Assembly (NCBI GenBank): GCA_949516455.1 | Contig: CATILC010000226.1 | Span: forward strand, 1-5,382 | Source: Flavobacteriia bacterium | Lineage (GTDB): Bacteria > Bacteroidota > Bacteroidia > Flavobacteriales > Schleiferiaceae | Length of the DNA stretch: 5,382 nucleotides | Direction: 5' to 3' | Shown here: positions 1 through 5,382 of the stretch, one piece after another | How positions within the stretch are numbered: position 1 is the first letter of the stretch | Layout of the letters: each line of letters begins with the position of its first letter | Program-made: the position numbers and the translations under genes | The notes under the pieces: generated by a model | What the model saw: only the letters and a program-made list of their open reading frames with translations | Databases searched by the model: none | What the model was told of the DNA's origin: nothing

Positions 1-2723
1 AGGCTGTCCTCCAGGGCGATGAAGTAATCTTCGTTGTTCTTGGCCGAGACAAAGCGCAGCTGAAGCAGCTTGGGCTTGGCACTCAAGGGGCCATAATTGA
101 TGGCGTTGATGGCCAGTTCGCTGCCCGCTTCCGCGGACATCAGGAATGGGGCTACATTGTTTCCGATCCGCTTCCCTGCGTCATAGGCGTTGTCGTTTCC
201 ATCACTTGCTCCTGCGACCATTCCAATGAGCAGCTCGTCTTCCATTTGTGGGTTGGAGGCCTGGTATGTGTGTAAGAAGAGGCGATCCGCGATCACAGAT
301 TGATTCTTGTAGTAGGTGGGAGAAGACCCAACGGTGCCGTGGGTCCCCATGCTCATCGAAGGAAAACTCGGACCGCTGCCTGTGGTCTGAACCCAGAAGG
401 ATTGGAGCGGCGCGATCTTTTGAGAAGAAGAGGATATGGAACTTACTGTTACATAGTCTCCATTCCCACCATCTGCCGATGGATCCCAGATGGCAAAGGA
501 ATTATTGACGTTTGTACCCGAGGTGCCCACATCCAGCGCATTGAAATCCAGACTGCAAGTGAAGGGATTGGCGATCAGGTTCCAATCCTGATCGGTCCCC
601 GTTCCGTAGCTGATGCTCGGAGATAAGCTCGTGTAAGGCGTACCCGTAAGGGAAAGAGTGGCCGGAGCGGCAGCGATCCCATAAGTCCCTACATAAGCCA
701 GATAGCCCCTTCCCTTCACATCAGCGTCAGAAGCTGTCTGATTGACCCATTGGGGTGTTCCAGAAGGGTTCCAGTAAAAAGTGTTCTGTGCACCTGTTCC
801 CGCCTGATCTCCTACATCTCCGAGATCGTCCAAAGAAGAAATATCTACGGGAATGGCCAGGTTGTGCCATCCGGCATTGGCGATGTACTGTTTAACCGTA
901 ACTGAACCTGAGCCAGATACACTGCCGCTTACCTTAAGCTGAGAATAGCCAGAGGAAGAGGCGTTCAAAACAAAGGAACCATTGTTGACCAAGTCGCCTT
1001 CTATGGTCAATGCTGAATTAGGACCGATCGTTAGATCTGCACCATCATTTATGAACCCAAGAAATGTTCCGCTCGGCGGATCAAGCTCAGTGGAAGAAGG
1101 ATTGAAAATGACGTCTATGTCATCAATGGCAATTTCATCTCTTGAACCGCTTCCAGCGACATCATCAAAGGCCCATTTGAAATAAAAGAAATTCTCATCG
1201 CTTACACTCAGGCCGCTAACCAAAGCTATTCTTCGATGTGCCTCCCAAGAAGGACTGCCCTCTGCAGTCGTACTTGTGACCAATGTCAGGTTGGAAACAT
1301 CGGTATAACTGGAATCATCAGTGCTGTGGGAAAATGCTATTTCACTTGATCTGCTTTGATCATTATAGACATAAACCGTAAAGGCAATAACGGCTGAAGA
1401 CAATGTCGCACCCGTTTGATTCTGGGTGCGTAAAGTGAAGCTACCCGGTGCGTAATCTGACCCTGTGGATTGAACTCCCAATGCAAAGTTGGAAGAACTT
1501 ACCTCGAAAGCGTACACGCCACCTGAACTCACGCCACCCGTTGTTACACCTCGTGAAAAGTCACCAGATGTACCAGATCCTCCGAATGCTAGGCTCCCAT
1601 CTGAGGCGCCAGTTGTTGCCCATGCATCCGAATCCAACTGACCCGATGACGGAGTGCTTGCGAAACCGGTGCCAGAGAATTCGCCCTCATTCACTCCCGA
1701 CACACTTGATTCGAAATCAATGGTAAATACCTGATCAGCCGAAGATATCTGCCAACCTACCGTTGGAATCTCATCGTCATTTATGGTCAAGGTGTGCAAG
1801 GATGGTGAAACGTTGGCACCCGTCGAAGAAGTCTCAGCGATGGTGATCTCAACAGTTTCATCATCAGCATCGGCATCACTATTTATGTCGATGGAGATAT
1901 TCTGTGTTCCATTTCCTGTAAAATTCAAGACTGTTGTAGTCAGGCTAACATCGCCCACTTCGTAGCTGCCTCCGCTCAGGGTGACACTCAGATCCACCTG
2001 GGAAGAGCCGTAATTCGACAGGGTTACTGGAATATTGACAGAAAAAGTGCTGTTCGTTTCATTTTCAGACGAACTAACTGCATCATAGCCAACTGTTGGC
2101 CCTCCTGTGGCTATGGTGAATGACACAGGTGGACTGATGCTTGCCGAACCGCTAACGGTCCAATTGCTCACATTATTGACAGAGGAAAAAAGAGCAGAAG
2201 CCGATCCTGAGGTTGTGCCCGTATAATTTCCGTCGTCAGCTCCCATTTCCAACCAGTCGGAACTTGCAAGGGTACTCCCTGGAAAAGTTCCTCTATCACC
2301 GGAATCTTCTCCCACATGATGAAGGAAGGTGGTTACATTTCCTACAGATGTTCCCTGGTATGCCAGCAAACCATCGCCACTGTTACCGAGCGCAAGTGAA
2401 CCATCAGCGGTCGCAGAGAAATTCGTTGCAGTGCCTGCAGAATTGCCCGTAATGACAGTACCGGCCGTAACGCCACCACTCGGTGCTGTGTACAATACGG
2501 TGCCTTCACCTGTACCAATTGTTAGGTCCCCATCAGCCTCTTCATCGGTAAAGTAAATTTCCGTTCCTGCATCGAGATCGACAAAAGTCACAAAGGCAAA
2601 ATCTTCATCACCAGTGCTCATCCCAATAATAGCTATGTCGCCAATATTCAGAGTTGTCTGTCCCCACCCCACCATTCCAGTCAGGAGGATGATCAGCGCA
2701 AAAAATGAGTGTAGTTGTTTCAT
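1..2723 (-). CDS. Large modular secreted protein, probable T9SS cargo (C-terminus beyond window)
   Basis: Reading the minus strand from the ATG at 2723-2721 gives 907 codons with no stop before the left edge, so the C-terminus is missing. Residues 1-21 form a signal peptide (MKQ start, hydrophobic core about 7-18, followed by GWGQ). Modules in order are: about 25-195, a beta-rich domain with the signature GTEIYFTD and later AGTVI, shared with the secreted gene at 3461-4465; about 208-318, a Calx-beta-like domain ending in TINDDE and containing the acidic run NSDADADDE; about 323-541, a lectin-like beta-sandwich with SGQLDSDAW and ending IAIDDIDVIF; about 552-627, a glycine/serine/asparagine-rich segment with LTIEGDLVNNGSF and a GWHNLAIPV turn; about 628-907, a segment with WNLIANPF and IAPLQSFWV. 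The last two segments are typical of Bacteroidota surface proteins exported by the type IX system. No catalytic domain is visible. An adhesin, matrix or carbohydrate-binding role is inference. The expected sorting domain would lie outside the window. There is no Shine-Dalgarno before the start, as is usual in this phylum. Confidence 0.9.
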   Translation of the reverse strand, partial: MKQLHSFFALIILLTGMVGWGQTTLNIGDIAIIGMSTGDEDFAFVTFVDLDAGTEIYFTDEEADGDLTIGTGEGTVLYTAPSGGVTAGTVITGNSAGTATNFSATADGSLALGNSGDGLLAYQGTSVGNVTTFLHHVGEDSGDRGTFPGSTLASSDWLEMGADDGNYTGTTSGSASALFSSVNNVSNWTVSGSASISPPVSFTIATGGPTVGYDAVSSSENETNSTFSVNIPVTLSNYGSSQVDLSVTLSGGSYEVGDVSLTTTVLNFTGNGTQNISIDINSDADADDETVEITIAETSSTGANVSPSLHTLTINDDEIPTVGWQISSADQVFTIDFESSVSGVNEGEFSGTGFASTPSSGQLDSDAWATTGASDGSLAFGGSGTSGDFSRGVTTGGVSSGGVYAFEVSSSNFALGVQSTGSDYAPGSFTLRTQNQTGATLSSAVIAFTVYVYNDQSRSSEIAFSHSTDDSSYTDVSNLTLVTSTTAEGSPSWEAHRRIALVSGLSVSDENFFYFKWAFDDVAGSGSRDEIAIDDIDVIFNPSSTELDPPSGTFLGFINDGADLTIGPNSALTIEGDLVNNGSFVLNASSSGYSQLKVSGSVSGSGSVTVKQYIANAGWHNLAIPVDISSLDDLGDVGDQAGTGAQNTFYWNPSGTPQWVNQTASDADVKGRGYLAYVGTYGIAAAPATLSLTGTPYTSLSPSISYGTGTDQDWNLIANPFTCSLDFNALDVGTSGTNVNNSFAIWDPSADGGNGDYVTVSSISSSSQKIAPLQSFWVQTTGSGPSFPSMSMGTHGTVGSSPTYYKNQSVIADRLFLHTYQASNPQMEDELLIGMVAGASDGNDNAYDAGKRIGNNVAPFLMSAEAGSELAINAINYGPLSAKPKLLQLRFVSAKNNEDYFIALEDS
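1770..2102 (-). other. Calx-beta-like module
   Basis: Residues about 208-318 of the large secreted protein have the layout of a Calx-beta repeat: an opening strand with a nearby acidic residue (SSSENET), alternating short strands, an acidic loop (NSDADADDE at about 281-289) followed by TVEITI, and the closing TLTINDDE. Such domains bind calcium and are common in bacterial adhesins and extracellular matrix proteins. Calcium binding here is inferred from the acidic residues only. Confidence 0.6.
2139..2651 (-). other. N-terminal secreted domain shared with the gene at 3461-4465
   Basis: This is the segment encoding residues 25-195 of the large secreted protein. Its landmarks recur in the same order in the other minus-strand protein: GDIAIIGMST against GDLHFLSFRT, FAFVTFVDLDAGTEIYFTD against FSFVIWSRLDPGSTLSFTD, AGTVITG against PGTVIGI, SGDGLLAYQG against QGDQLFAFHG, and DDGNYTGTTSG against DNAFYTGLRTG, each ending near a conserved tryptophan. 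I recognise the pattern from Bacteroidota secreted proteins but cannot name a family with certainty. The domain limits are estimates from this pairwise comparison by eye. Confidence 0.7.
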
Positions 2724-3013
2724 GTAAGAGGTATTCAGTGCGTTAAAAATTTGTGTTAAAAAGTAAATTTTTTGTTACCAAAAGAGATTATCGAAATATT
2801 AATTCTTGTGGGATAAAGTACTTAAGTTCAATTATTTAGTAGGCTTATTCTGACAAGCCGATCGGTAGAGCTTCCTCCTGTTCCCTTCCATGCCAGACTT
2901 CTATTCACGTTTTCTCCAGACATCAAAGCCGTGTTGGACTCAAACCTGAGAAAAGAACAGTCGATGACACCCTACTTTTAAGTTTTTGACTGACTTTTAT
3001 TTTTTGATCGCCT
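2724..3013. other. AT-rich divergent intergenic region
   Basis: This stretch separates the start of the large secreted gene (leftward) from the TTG start of recX (rightward), so it should hold both promoters. I see no exact TAnnTTTG element for either gene. A near match for recX, TATTTTTTG at 2998-3006, has one extra T and no well-spaced TTG upstream. Other sequence features are a direct repeat GTTAAAAA (2742-2749 and 2755-2762) and two 8-bp palindromes, ACTTAAGT (2820-2827) and CCGATCGG (2858-2865). I found no coding potential or structured RNA by eye. Confidence 0.6.
2742..2762. repeat. Short direct repeat GTTAAAAA, 13-bp period
   Basis: GTTAAAAA occurs at 2742-2749 and again at 2755-2762, roughly 20-40 bases upstream of the start codon of the large secreted gene. 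The 13-bp period and A/T content could reflect a protein-binding site or chance in AT-rich DNA. There is no supporting motif. Confidence 0.3.
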
Positions 3014-3475
3014 TTGAAAGTAGATTCAACCGTTCTCTCTTCATTGCAGGCTTACTGTACCTATCGCGAGCGCAGCCCAAAAGAGGTTCAAAACAAGGCC
3101 TGCGAACTCGGAGTTTCAGACGTACCACTCTATCTAAAAGAGCTTGAATCCTCGGGTCACCTGAACGAAGAACGCTTCGCTGATGCCTATGCACGAGGCA
3201 AATGGCGCAACAACCGATGGGGTCGACTGAAGATCCGTCAGGGACTGCGGCAAAAAGGGGTACGCGAAAACCTCGTCGAGAAAGCCCTTTTGGACATCCC
3301 GGACGGCGAATACAGCGAAGGGCTTTTTGAATTGATCCGCAACCGACTGGGGACGAAAAAAATGACACAAAGTCTTCGCGCAAAGACGCTGAGATATCTG
3401 CAGCAAAAAGGATATGAAACTTCTTTGTCCATCGAATTGATGGATGCTTACCAAAAAAACTCAATTTCCGACTGA
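3014..3475 (+). CDS. recX: Regulatory protein RecX
   Basis: This encodes a complete 153-residue RecX protein, the usual size for the short Bacteroidota members. RecX binds RecA in the cytoplasm and modulates its filament and recombinase/coprotease activity. The protein shows the family's tandem three-helix repeats: about 4-47 (LQAYCTYRERSPKEV), 48-96 (GHLNEERFADAYARGK, then WGRLKIRQGLRQKGV, the most diagnostic stretch) and 98-145 (LRYLQQKGYE near the end). The start must be TTG at 3014: an in-frame TGA lies at 3005-3007, and the first in-frame ATG is far downstream at residue 117. The next TTG, at 3044, would remove part of the first helix. No Shine-Dalgarno is seen. The last 15 bp overlap the 3' end of the convergent secreted gene. 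No recA is in view. The family call is confident; the exact start is less so. Confidence 0.93.
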   Translation: MKVDSTVLSSLQAYCTYRERSPKEVQNKACELGVSDVPLYLKELESSGHLNEERFADAYARGKWRNNRWGRLKIRQGLRQKGVRENLVEKALLDIPDGEYSEGLFELIRNRLGTKKMTQSLRAKTLRYLQQKGYETSLSIELMDAYQKNSISD

Positions 3476-4465
3476 TCGAATGGTGTGAACGTGCAATGGA
3501 TCTCCTCCGTCAGCAAGCTTGAGGAATCTCCAGAGGATGAGGCCTTTTCCCTTTGGAAGCGACCATTCCCCCGAAGGCGGTTCGATCCGGCCTCGATAGA
3601 AAAGACGACCTTGTGCGCTAAAGACGGAGACTTCCAGAGGCTGCTCCAACCCCTTCCAAAACAGATCACGTCCATTGGCCCATATCTGAAATTTGTCCTG
3701 CACACTGCCTTTGTCGAATGATACTTCGGAAGCAACCGATGCTTTTCTTCCAATAAAGAGTTCATCTTCTTCCATCCGGATATTCGGACGCTCCAAGGCG
3801 GGATCGACGAGGATGAAACCATTGGTGTTCAGCCTCCGTTGGATCTGGCCGGCATTATGGAGCAGCCAGGAATTGTGCTGGTCGGTGATCCAGTGCTTGT
3901 ACTGAGCCATGGAGTGCCCAGTACGCAACCCGGTATAAAAGGCGTTATCGGTCTCCGTCAGGCCAATGGCGTGCATGGCAATGGAAGCAGGTCGGGCAGA
4001 AGTGTGCGGATCTGTTCGGTCGGATTCCCATCCGTTTCCGTTGAAATGGATACCGGCCAAAAGGACCAGACTGTCCAGCCTTCCGTGAAATGCAAAAAGC
4101 TGATCGCCCTGGTCGGACAGGTCGTACAGGTTCCCCGTCACACTGCCGGTGGTGGCAAATGCTCCCGCTGGGGAGCAGCCGATGCCGATCACTGTCCCCG
4201 GCAAAAGTGGAGTCGAACCTGTGTGCACCCATTCGAGGACATCTTCGCTTTGGTGCGTGAAGGAATTGCTGTCTTGAGCGGCCCAGCCATTGTCGGTAAA
4301 GGAGAGTGTGGAGCCGGGATCCAGTCTGCTCCAGATCACGAAAGAGAAGGATACCGGAGCATCTGTCCGAAAGGAGAGAAAGTGGAGATCTCCCGGGCCC
4401 AATTGAGACTGTGCAGACAGCAGATTGGTGGTGACAAAGCCAAATAGAAAGAGCGTAATTCGCAT
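3461..4465 (-). CDS. Secreted protein with shared N-terminal domain and T9SS-type C-terminal sorting domain
   Basis: This is a complete 334-residue exported protein. The ATG at 4465-4463 is preferred because it begins directly with a signal peptide (MRITLFLFGFVTTNLLSAQ). The frame stays open to an ATG at 4519, but that would add 18 hydrophilic residues ending CKKK before the hydrophobic core. Residues about 22-205 match the N-terminal domain of the large secreted protein at 1-2723 (RLDPGSTLSFTDNGW, LLPGTVIGI, QGDQLFAFHG, FNGNGWESD, DNAFYTGLRTG). Residues about 225-334 resemble a T9SS type A sorting domain: VSVFSAQGRLFYRG, then WSLPKGKGLILWRF and a final strand HVHTIRSV. This predicts export by Sec and then the type IX system, with release or anchoring at the cell surface. 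No enzymatic motif is recognised. The 3' end overlaps recX tail to tail, so the two transcripts converge. Domain roles are inferred from family patterns. Confidence 0.88.
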   Translation of the reverse strand: MRITLFLFGFVTTNLLSAQSQLGPGDLHFLSFRTDAPVSFSFVIWSRLDPGSTLSFTDNGWAAQDSNSFTHQSEDVLEWVHTGSTPLLPGTVIGIGCSPAGAFATTGSVTGNLYDLSDQGDQLFAFHGRLDSLVLLAGIHFNGNGWESDRTDPHTSARPASIAMHAIGLTETDNAFYTGLRTGHSMAQYKHWITDQHNSWLLHNAGQIQRRLNTNGFILVDPALERPNIRMEEDELFIGRKASVASEVSFDKGSVQDKFQIWANGRDLFWKGLEQPLEVSVFSAQGRLFYRGRIEPPSGEWSLPKGKGLILWRFLKLADGGDPLHVHTIRSVGN

Positions 4466-4474
4466 TTTTTTTTT
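4465..4474 (-). repeat. Ten-A homopolymer abutting the start codon
   Basis: On the minus strand ten A residues run into the ATG of the secreted gene; the last A is the first base of the start codon. Bacteroidota lacking Shine-Dalgarno sequences often have A-rich bases just upstream of starts, so the tract may aid initiation. If translation began at 4519 instead, the tract would encode KKK and slippage would shift the frame. Confidence 0.75.
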
Positions 4475-4559
4475 GCAAGAACCCGCCTCTCTCAAAACCT
4501 GATCATCCGAAAGACTCAAAGGGAATATCGGCTGACGTATGCTGCAGCTGGAATAAGGA

Positions 4560-4579
4560 AATTGGATGTTCTTCCAATT
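4560..4579. promoter_or_regulatory. Inverted repeat AATTGGA-N6-TCCAATT, possible operator
   Basis: Perfect 7-bp arms at 4560-4566 and 4573-4579 are separated by TGTTCT. The site sits just upstream of the -33 element proposed for the barrel gene at 4642 and within the region shared with the leftward secreted gene. The symmetry, short spacer and position fit a dimeric regulator site. It could also be chance, and no regulator gene is in the window. Confidence 0.4.
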
Positions 4580-4591
4580 CGTCCCATTCTG

Positions 4592-4623
4592 TTGCAGAAT
4601 TTGATTAGAAAATCTTATTTTTG
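4592..4623 (+). promoter_or_regulatory. Bacteroidota-type promoter for the barrel gene
   Basis: TATTTTTG at 4616-4623 matches the Bacteroidota -7 consensus TAnnTTTG exactly. A TTG at 4592-4594 lies 21 bases upstream, within the normal spacing for the -33 element. Transcription would begin around 4628-4631, leaving a short leader of about 10-15 bases before the ATG at 4642. The call rests on consensus matching only. Confidence 0.6.
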
Positions 4624-4629
4624 AGGACC

Positions 4630-4635
4630 AAGGAA
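4630..4635 (+). promoter_or_regulatory. Ribosome binding site AAGGAA
   Basis: AAGGAA ends six bases before the ATG at 4642, good spacing for pairing with the 16S rRNA 3' end. It supports that start. It is the only clear Shine-Dalgarno-like site in the window. If the proposed promoter is right, it lies at or just after the transcript 5' end, which would weaken its use. Confidence 0.45.
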
Positions 4636-4641
4636 ATCGTT

Positions 4642-5382
4642 ATGAAACAAGCCTATACACTATCAATCTTTCTATTTGCTCTTCCATTGCTGTCCTTTGC
4701 ACAGGACGCAGAAACTGAAGGAACAACGCCCGAACAAAATGTCGATGAATCTGCTCCGACCCAGGAAATGGAGATCACTCCCTTGGTCGAAACAGAAAAA
4801 AAGCACCGAAATGCCATCGCCATTGATTTTGGCGCCCAAGGTGTCGGATTGGACTATGGATACAGCCTGAACAGACACTTAGCAGTGCATTTGGGCTATA
4901 TGATGCTTCCCGTTTCCATAGAAGATTACGCCTATGATTTTCAAGGTACCAAGACGCAAATGGACATCGATGTCAAGTTCTCTCACATGGCGCTCAAATT
5001 GGATTATTATCCATTTGCCTGGAGTGGGTTCAAACTGATGGCAGGAGTGGCCTACTTCATGAACAACGAGGCCGATGTCAACATCATGCTGGACGAGAGC
5101 ATCTACTTCGGAGACGATGGCGACGGAGATGGCTTTGGTGATTTTGAATTCACCCCGGACGAGATCGGCAACATCGACATCGGCGTGGATTGGGATGCCT
5201 TCAATCCCTACTTCGGGTTTGGCTTCGGGCGCGCTGTTCCTGATGGGTATATGGACTTCGGAATGGACATGGGTATGTTCTATATGGGTTCTCCCAACGT
5301 CAGCGTCGATGCAACCGGAATGCTCGAGGACACTTCCAAAGAAGAGGAACAGTTGCAGGCCAATTTTGCGGACTACAAATGG
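4642..5382 (+). CDS. Outer-membrane beta-barrel protein (C-terminus beyond window)
   Basis: The ATG at 4642 opens 247 codons that run off the right edge. Residues 1-20 are a signal peptide (MKQAYTLSIFLFALPLLSFA, followed by Q). Residues about 22-56 form an acidic, Thr/Gln-rich linker. The barrel begins near 57 with alternating amphipathic strands: IAIDFGAQGVGLDYGYSLN, HLAVHLGYMMLP, FSHMALKLDYYPF, GFKLMAGVAYFM, NPYFGFGFGRAV and MDMGMFYMGSPNVSV. The pattern matches a family of small outer-membrane proteins in which a D-F/Y-K-W motif is followed by a final strand of roughly 10-20 residues. The sequence stops at ADYKW, so little is probably missing. An extracellular loop at 151-175 is unusually acidic (DDGDGDGFGDFE). 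Function in this family is not established; a structural or passive transport role is inference. A promoter and ribosome binding site precede it. It is divergent from the secreted gene at 3461-4465. Confidence 0.88.
   Translation, partial: MKQAYTLSIFLFALPLLSFAQDAETEGTTPEQNVDESAPTQEMEITPLVETEKKHRNAIAIDFGAQGVGLDYGYSLNRHLAVHLGYMMLPVSIEDYAYDFQGTKTQMDIDVKFSHMALKLDYYPFAWSGFKLMAGVAYFMNNEADVNIMLDESIYFGDDGDGDGFGDFEFTPDEIGNIDIGVDWDAFNPYFGFGFGRAVPDGYMDFGMDMGMFYMGSPNVSVDATGMLEDTSKEEEQLQANFADYKW

Noticed and set aside
248..2556. Several short plus-strand open frames across the left half
   Set aside because: All are opposite the continuous 907-codon minus-strand reading frame, which gives a coherent modular protein without interruption.
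2858..2865. 8-bp palindrome CCGATCGG
   Set aside because: It has no flanking extension of the symmetry and no loop, and an 8-bp palindrome is common by chance. There is no sign that it is a terminator or operator.
2997..3464. A 155-codon minus-strand open frame opposite recX
   Set aside because: It is antisense to recX, whose translation matches its family across the full length. The antisense product has no recognisable features.
3839..4447. A 202-codon open frame on the plus strand opposite the secreted gene
   Set aside because: It lies wholly antisense to a gene with a clear signal peptide, domain and sorting domain. Its translation shows no recognisable family, signal or coherent secondary structure pattern.
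3014..4465. The idea that recX and the flanking secreted genes form one functional system
   Set aside because: RecX is a cytoplasmic RecA modulator, the genes lie on opposite strands, and nothing beyond proximity links them.
3945..4478. A 177-codon minus-strand open frame overlapping the secreted gene in another frame
   Set aside because: It is a different frame of the same DNA. Its translation is rich in Arg, Cys, His and Ser with no recognisable pattern, as expected of an out-of-frame shadow.
4493..4520. Possible minus-strand promoter for the secreted gene: TTTG (4517-4520) and a -7-like AGGTTTTG (4493-4500)
   Set aside because: The spacing is acceptable, but the -7 element lacks the TA that anchors the consensus, so I do not call it.
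4541..4548. 8-bp palindrome GCTGCAGC
   Set aside because: It is a short isolated palindrome with no supporting context; the 4560-4579 dyad is the better candidate.

Overview
The window looks like chromosomal DNA from a member of the Bacteroidota, probably a marine or environmental lineage. Four things support this. Two genes encode secreted proteins built like type IX secretion system (T9SS) cargo. One promoter matches the Bacteroidota TAnnTTTG -7 consensus exactly. Shine-Dalgarno sequences are absent or weak at most starts. The RecX protein resembles the Bacteroidota branch of its family. I see no tRNA, rRNA, CRISPR array, transposase or integrase.

Layout: (1) 1-2723, minus strand, is the first 907 codons of a large modular exported protein that runs off the left edge without a stop. 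(2) 2724-3013 is an AT-rich divergent intergenic region. (3) 3014-3475, plus strand, is recX, with a forced TTG start. (4) 3461-4465, minus strand, is a complete 334-residue exported protein with a C-terminal T9SS-type sorting domain; its 3' end overlaps recX tail to tail by 15 bp. (5) 4466-4641 is a second divergent intergenic region, with a homopolymer at one start codon, a 7-bp inverted repeat, and a good promoter and ribosome binding site for the next gene. (6) 4642-5382, plus strand, is the first 247 residues of an outer-membrane beta-barrel protein that runs off the right edge.

Three of the four genes are cell-envelope or secreted proteins. Proteins 1 and 3 share the same roughly 170-residue N-terminal domain. 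In gene 1 it heads a long chain of adhesin-like modules; in gene 3 it is linked almost directly to the sorting domain. RecX, a cytoplasmic modulator of RecA, sits between them with no evident functional link. I found no evidence for a novel defence, mobile or biosynthetic system. The most interesting items are the shared secreted domain, the recX start and overlap, the A-tract at the start of gene 3, the putative operator upstream of the barrel gene and the calcium-loop-like insertion in the barrel.
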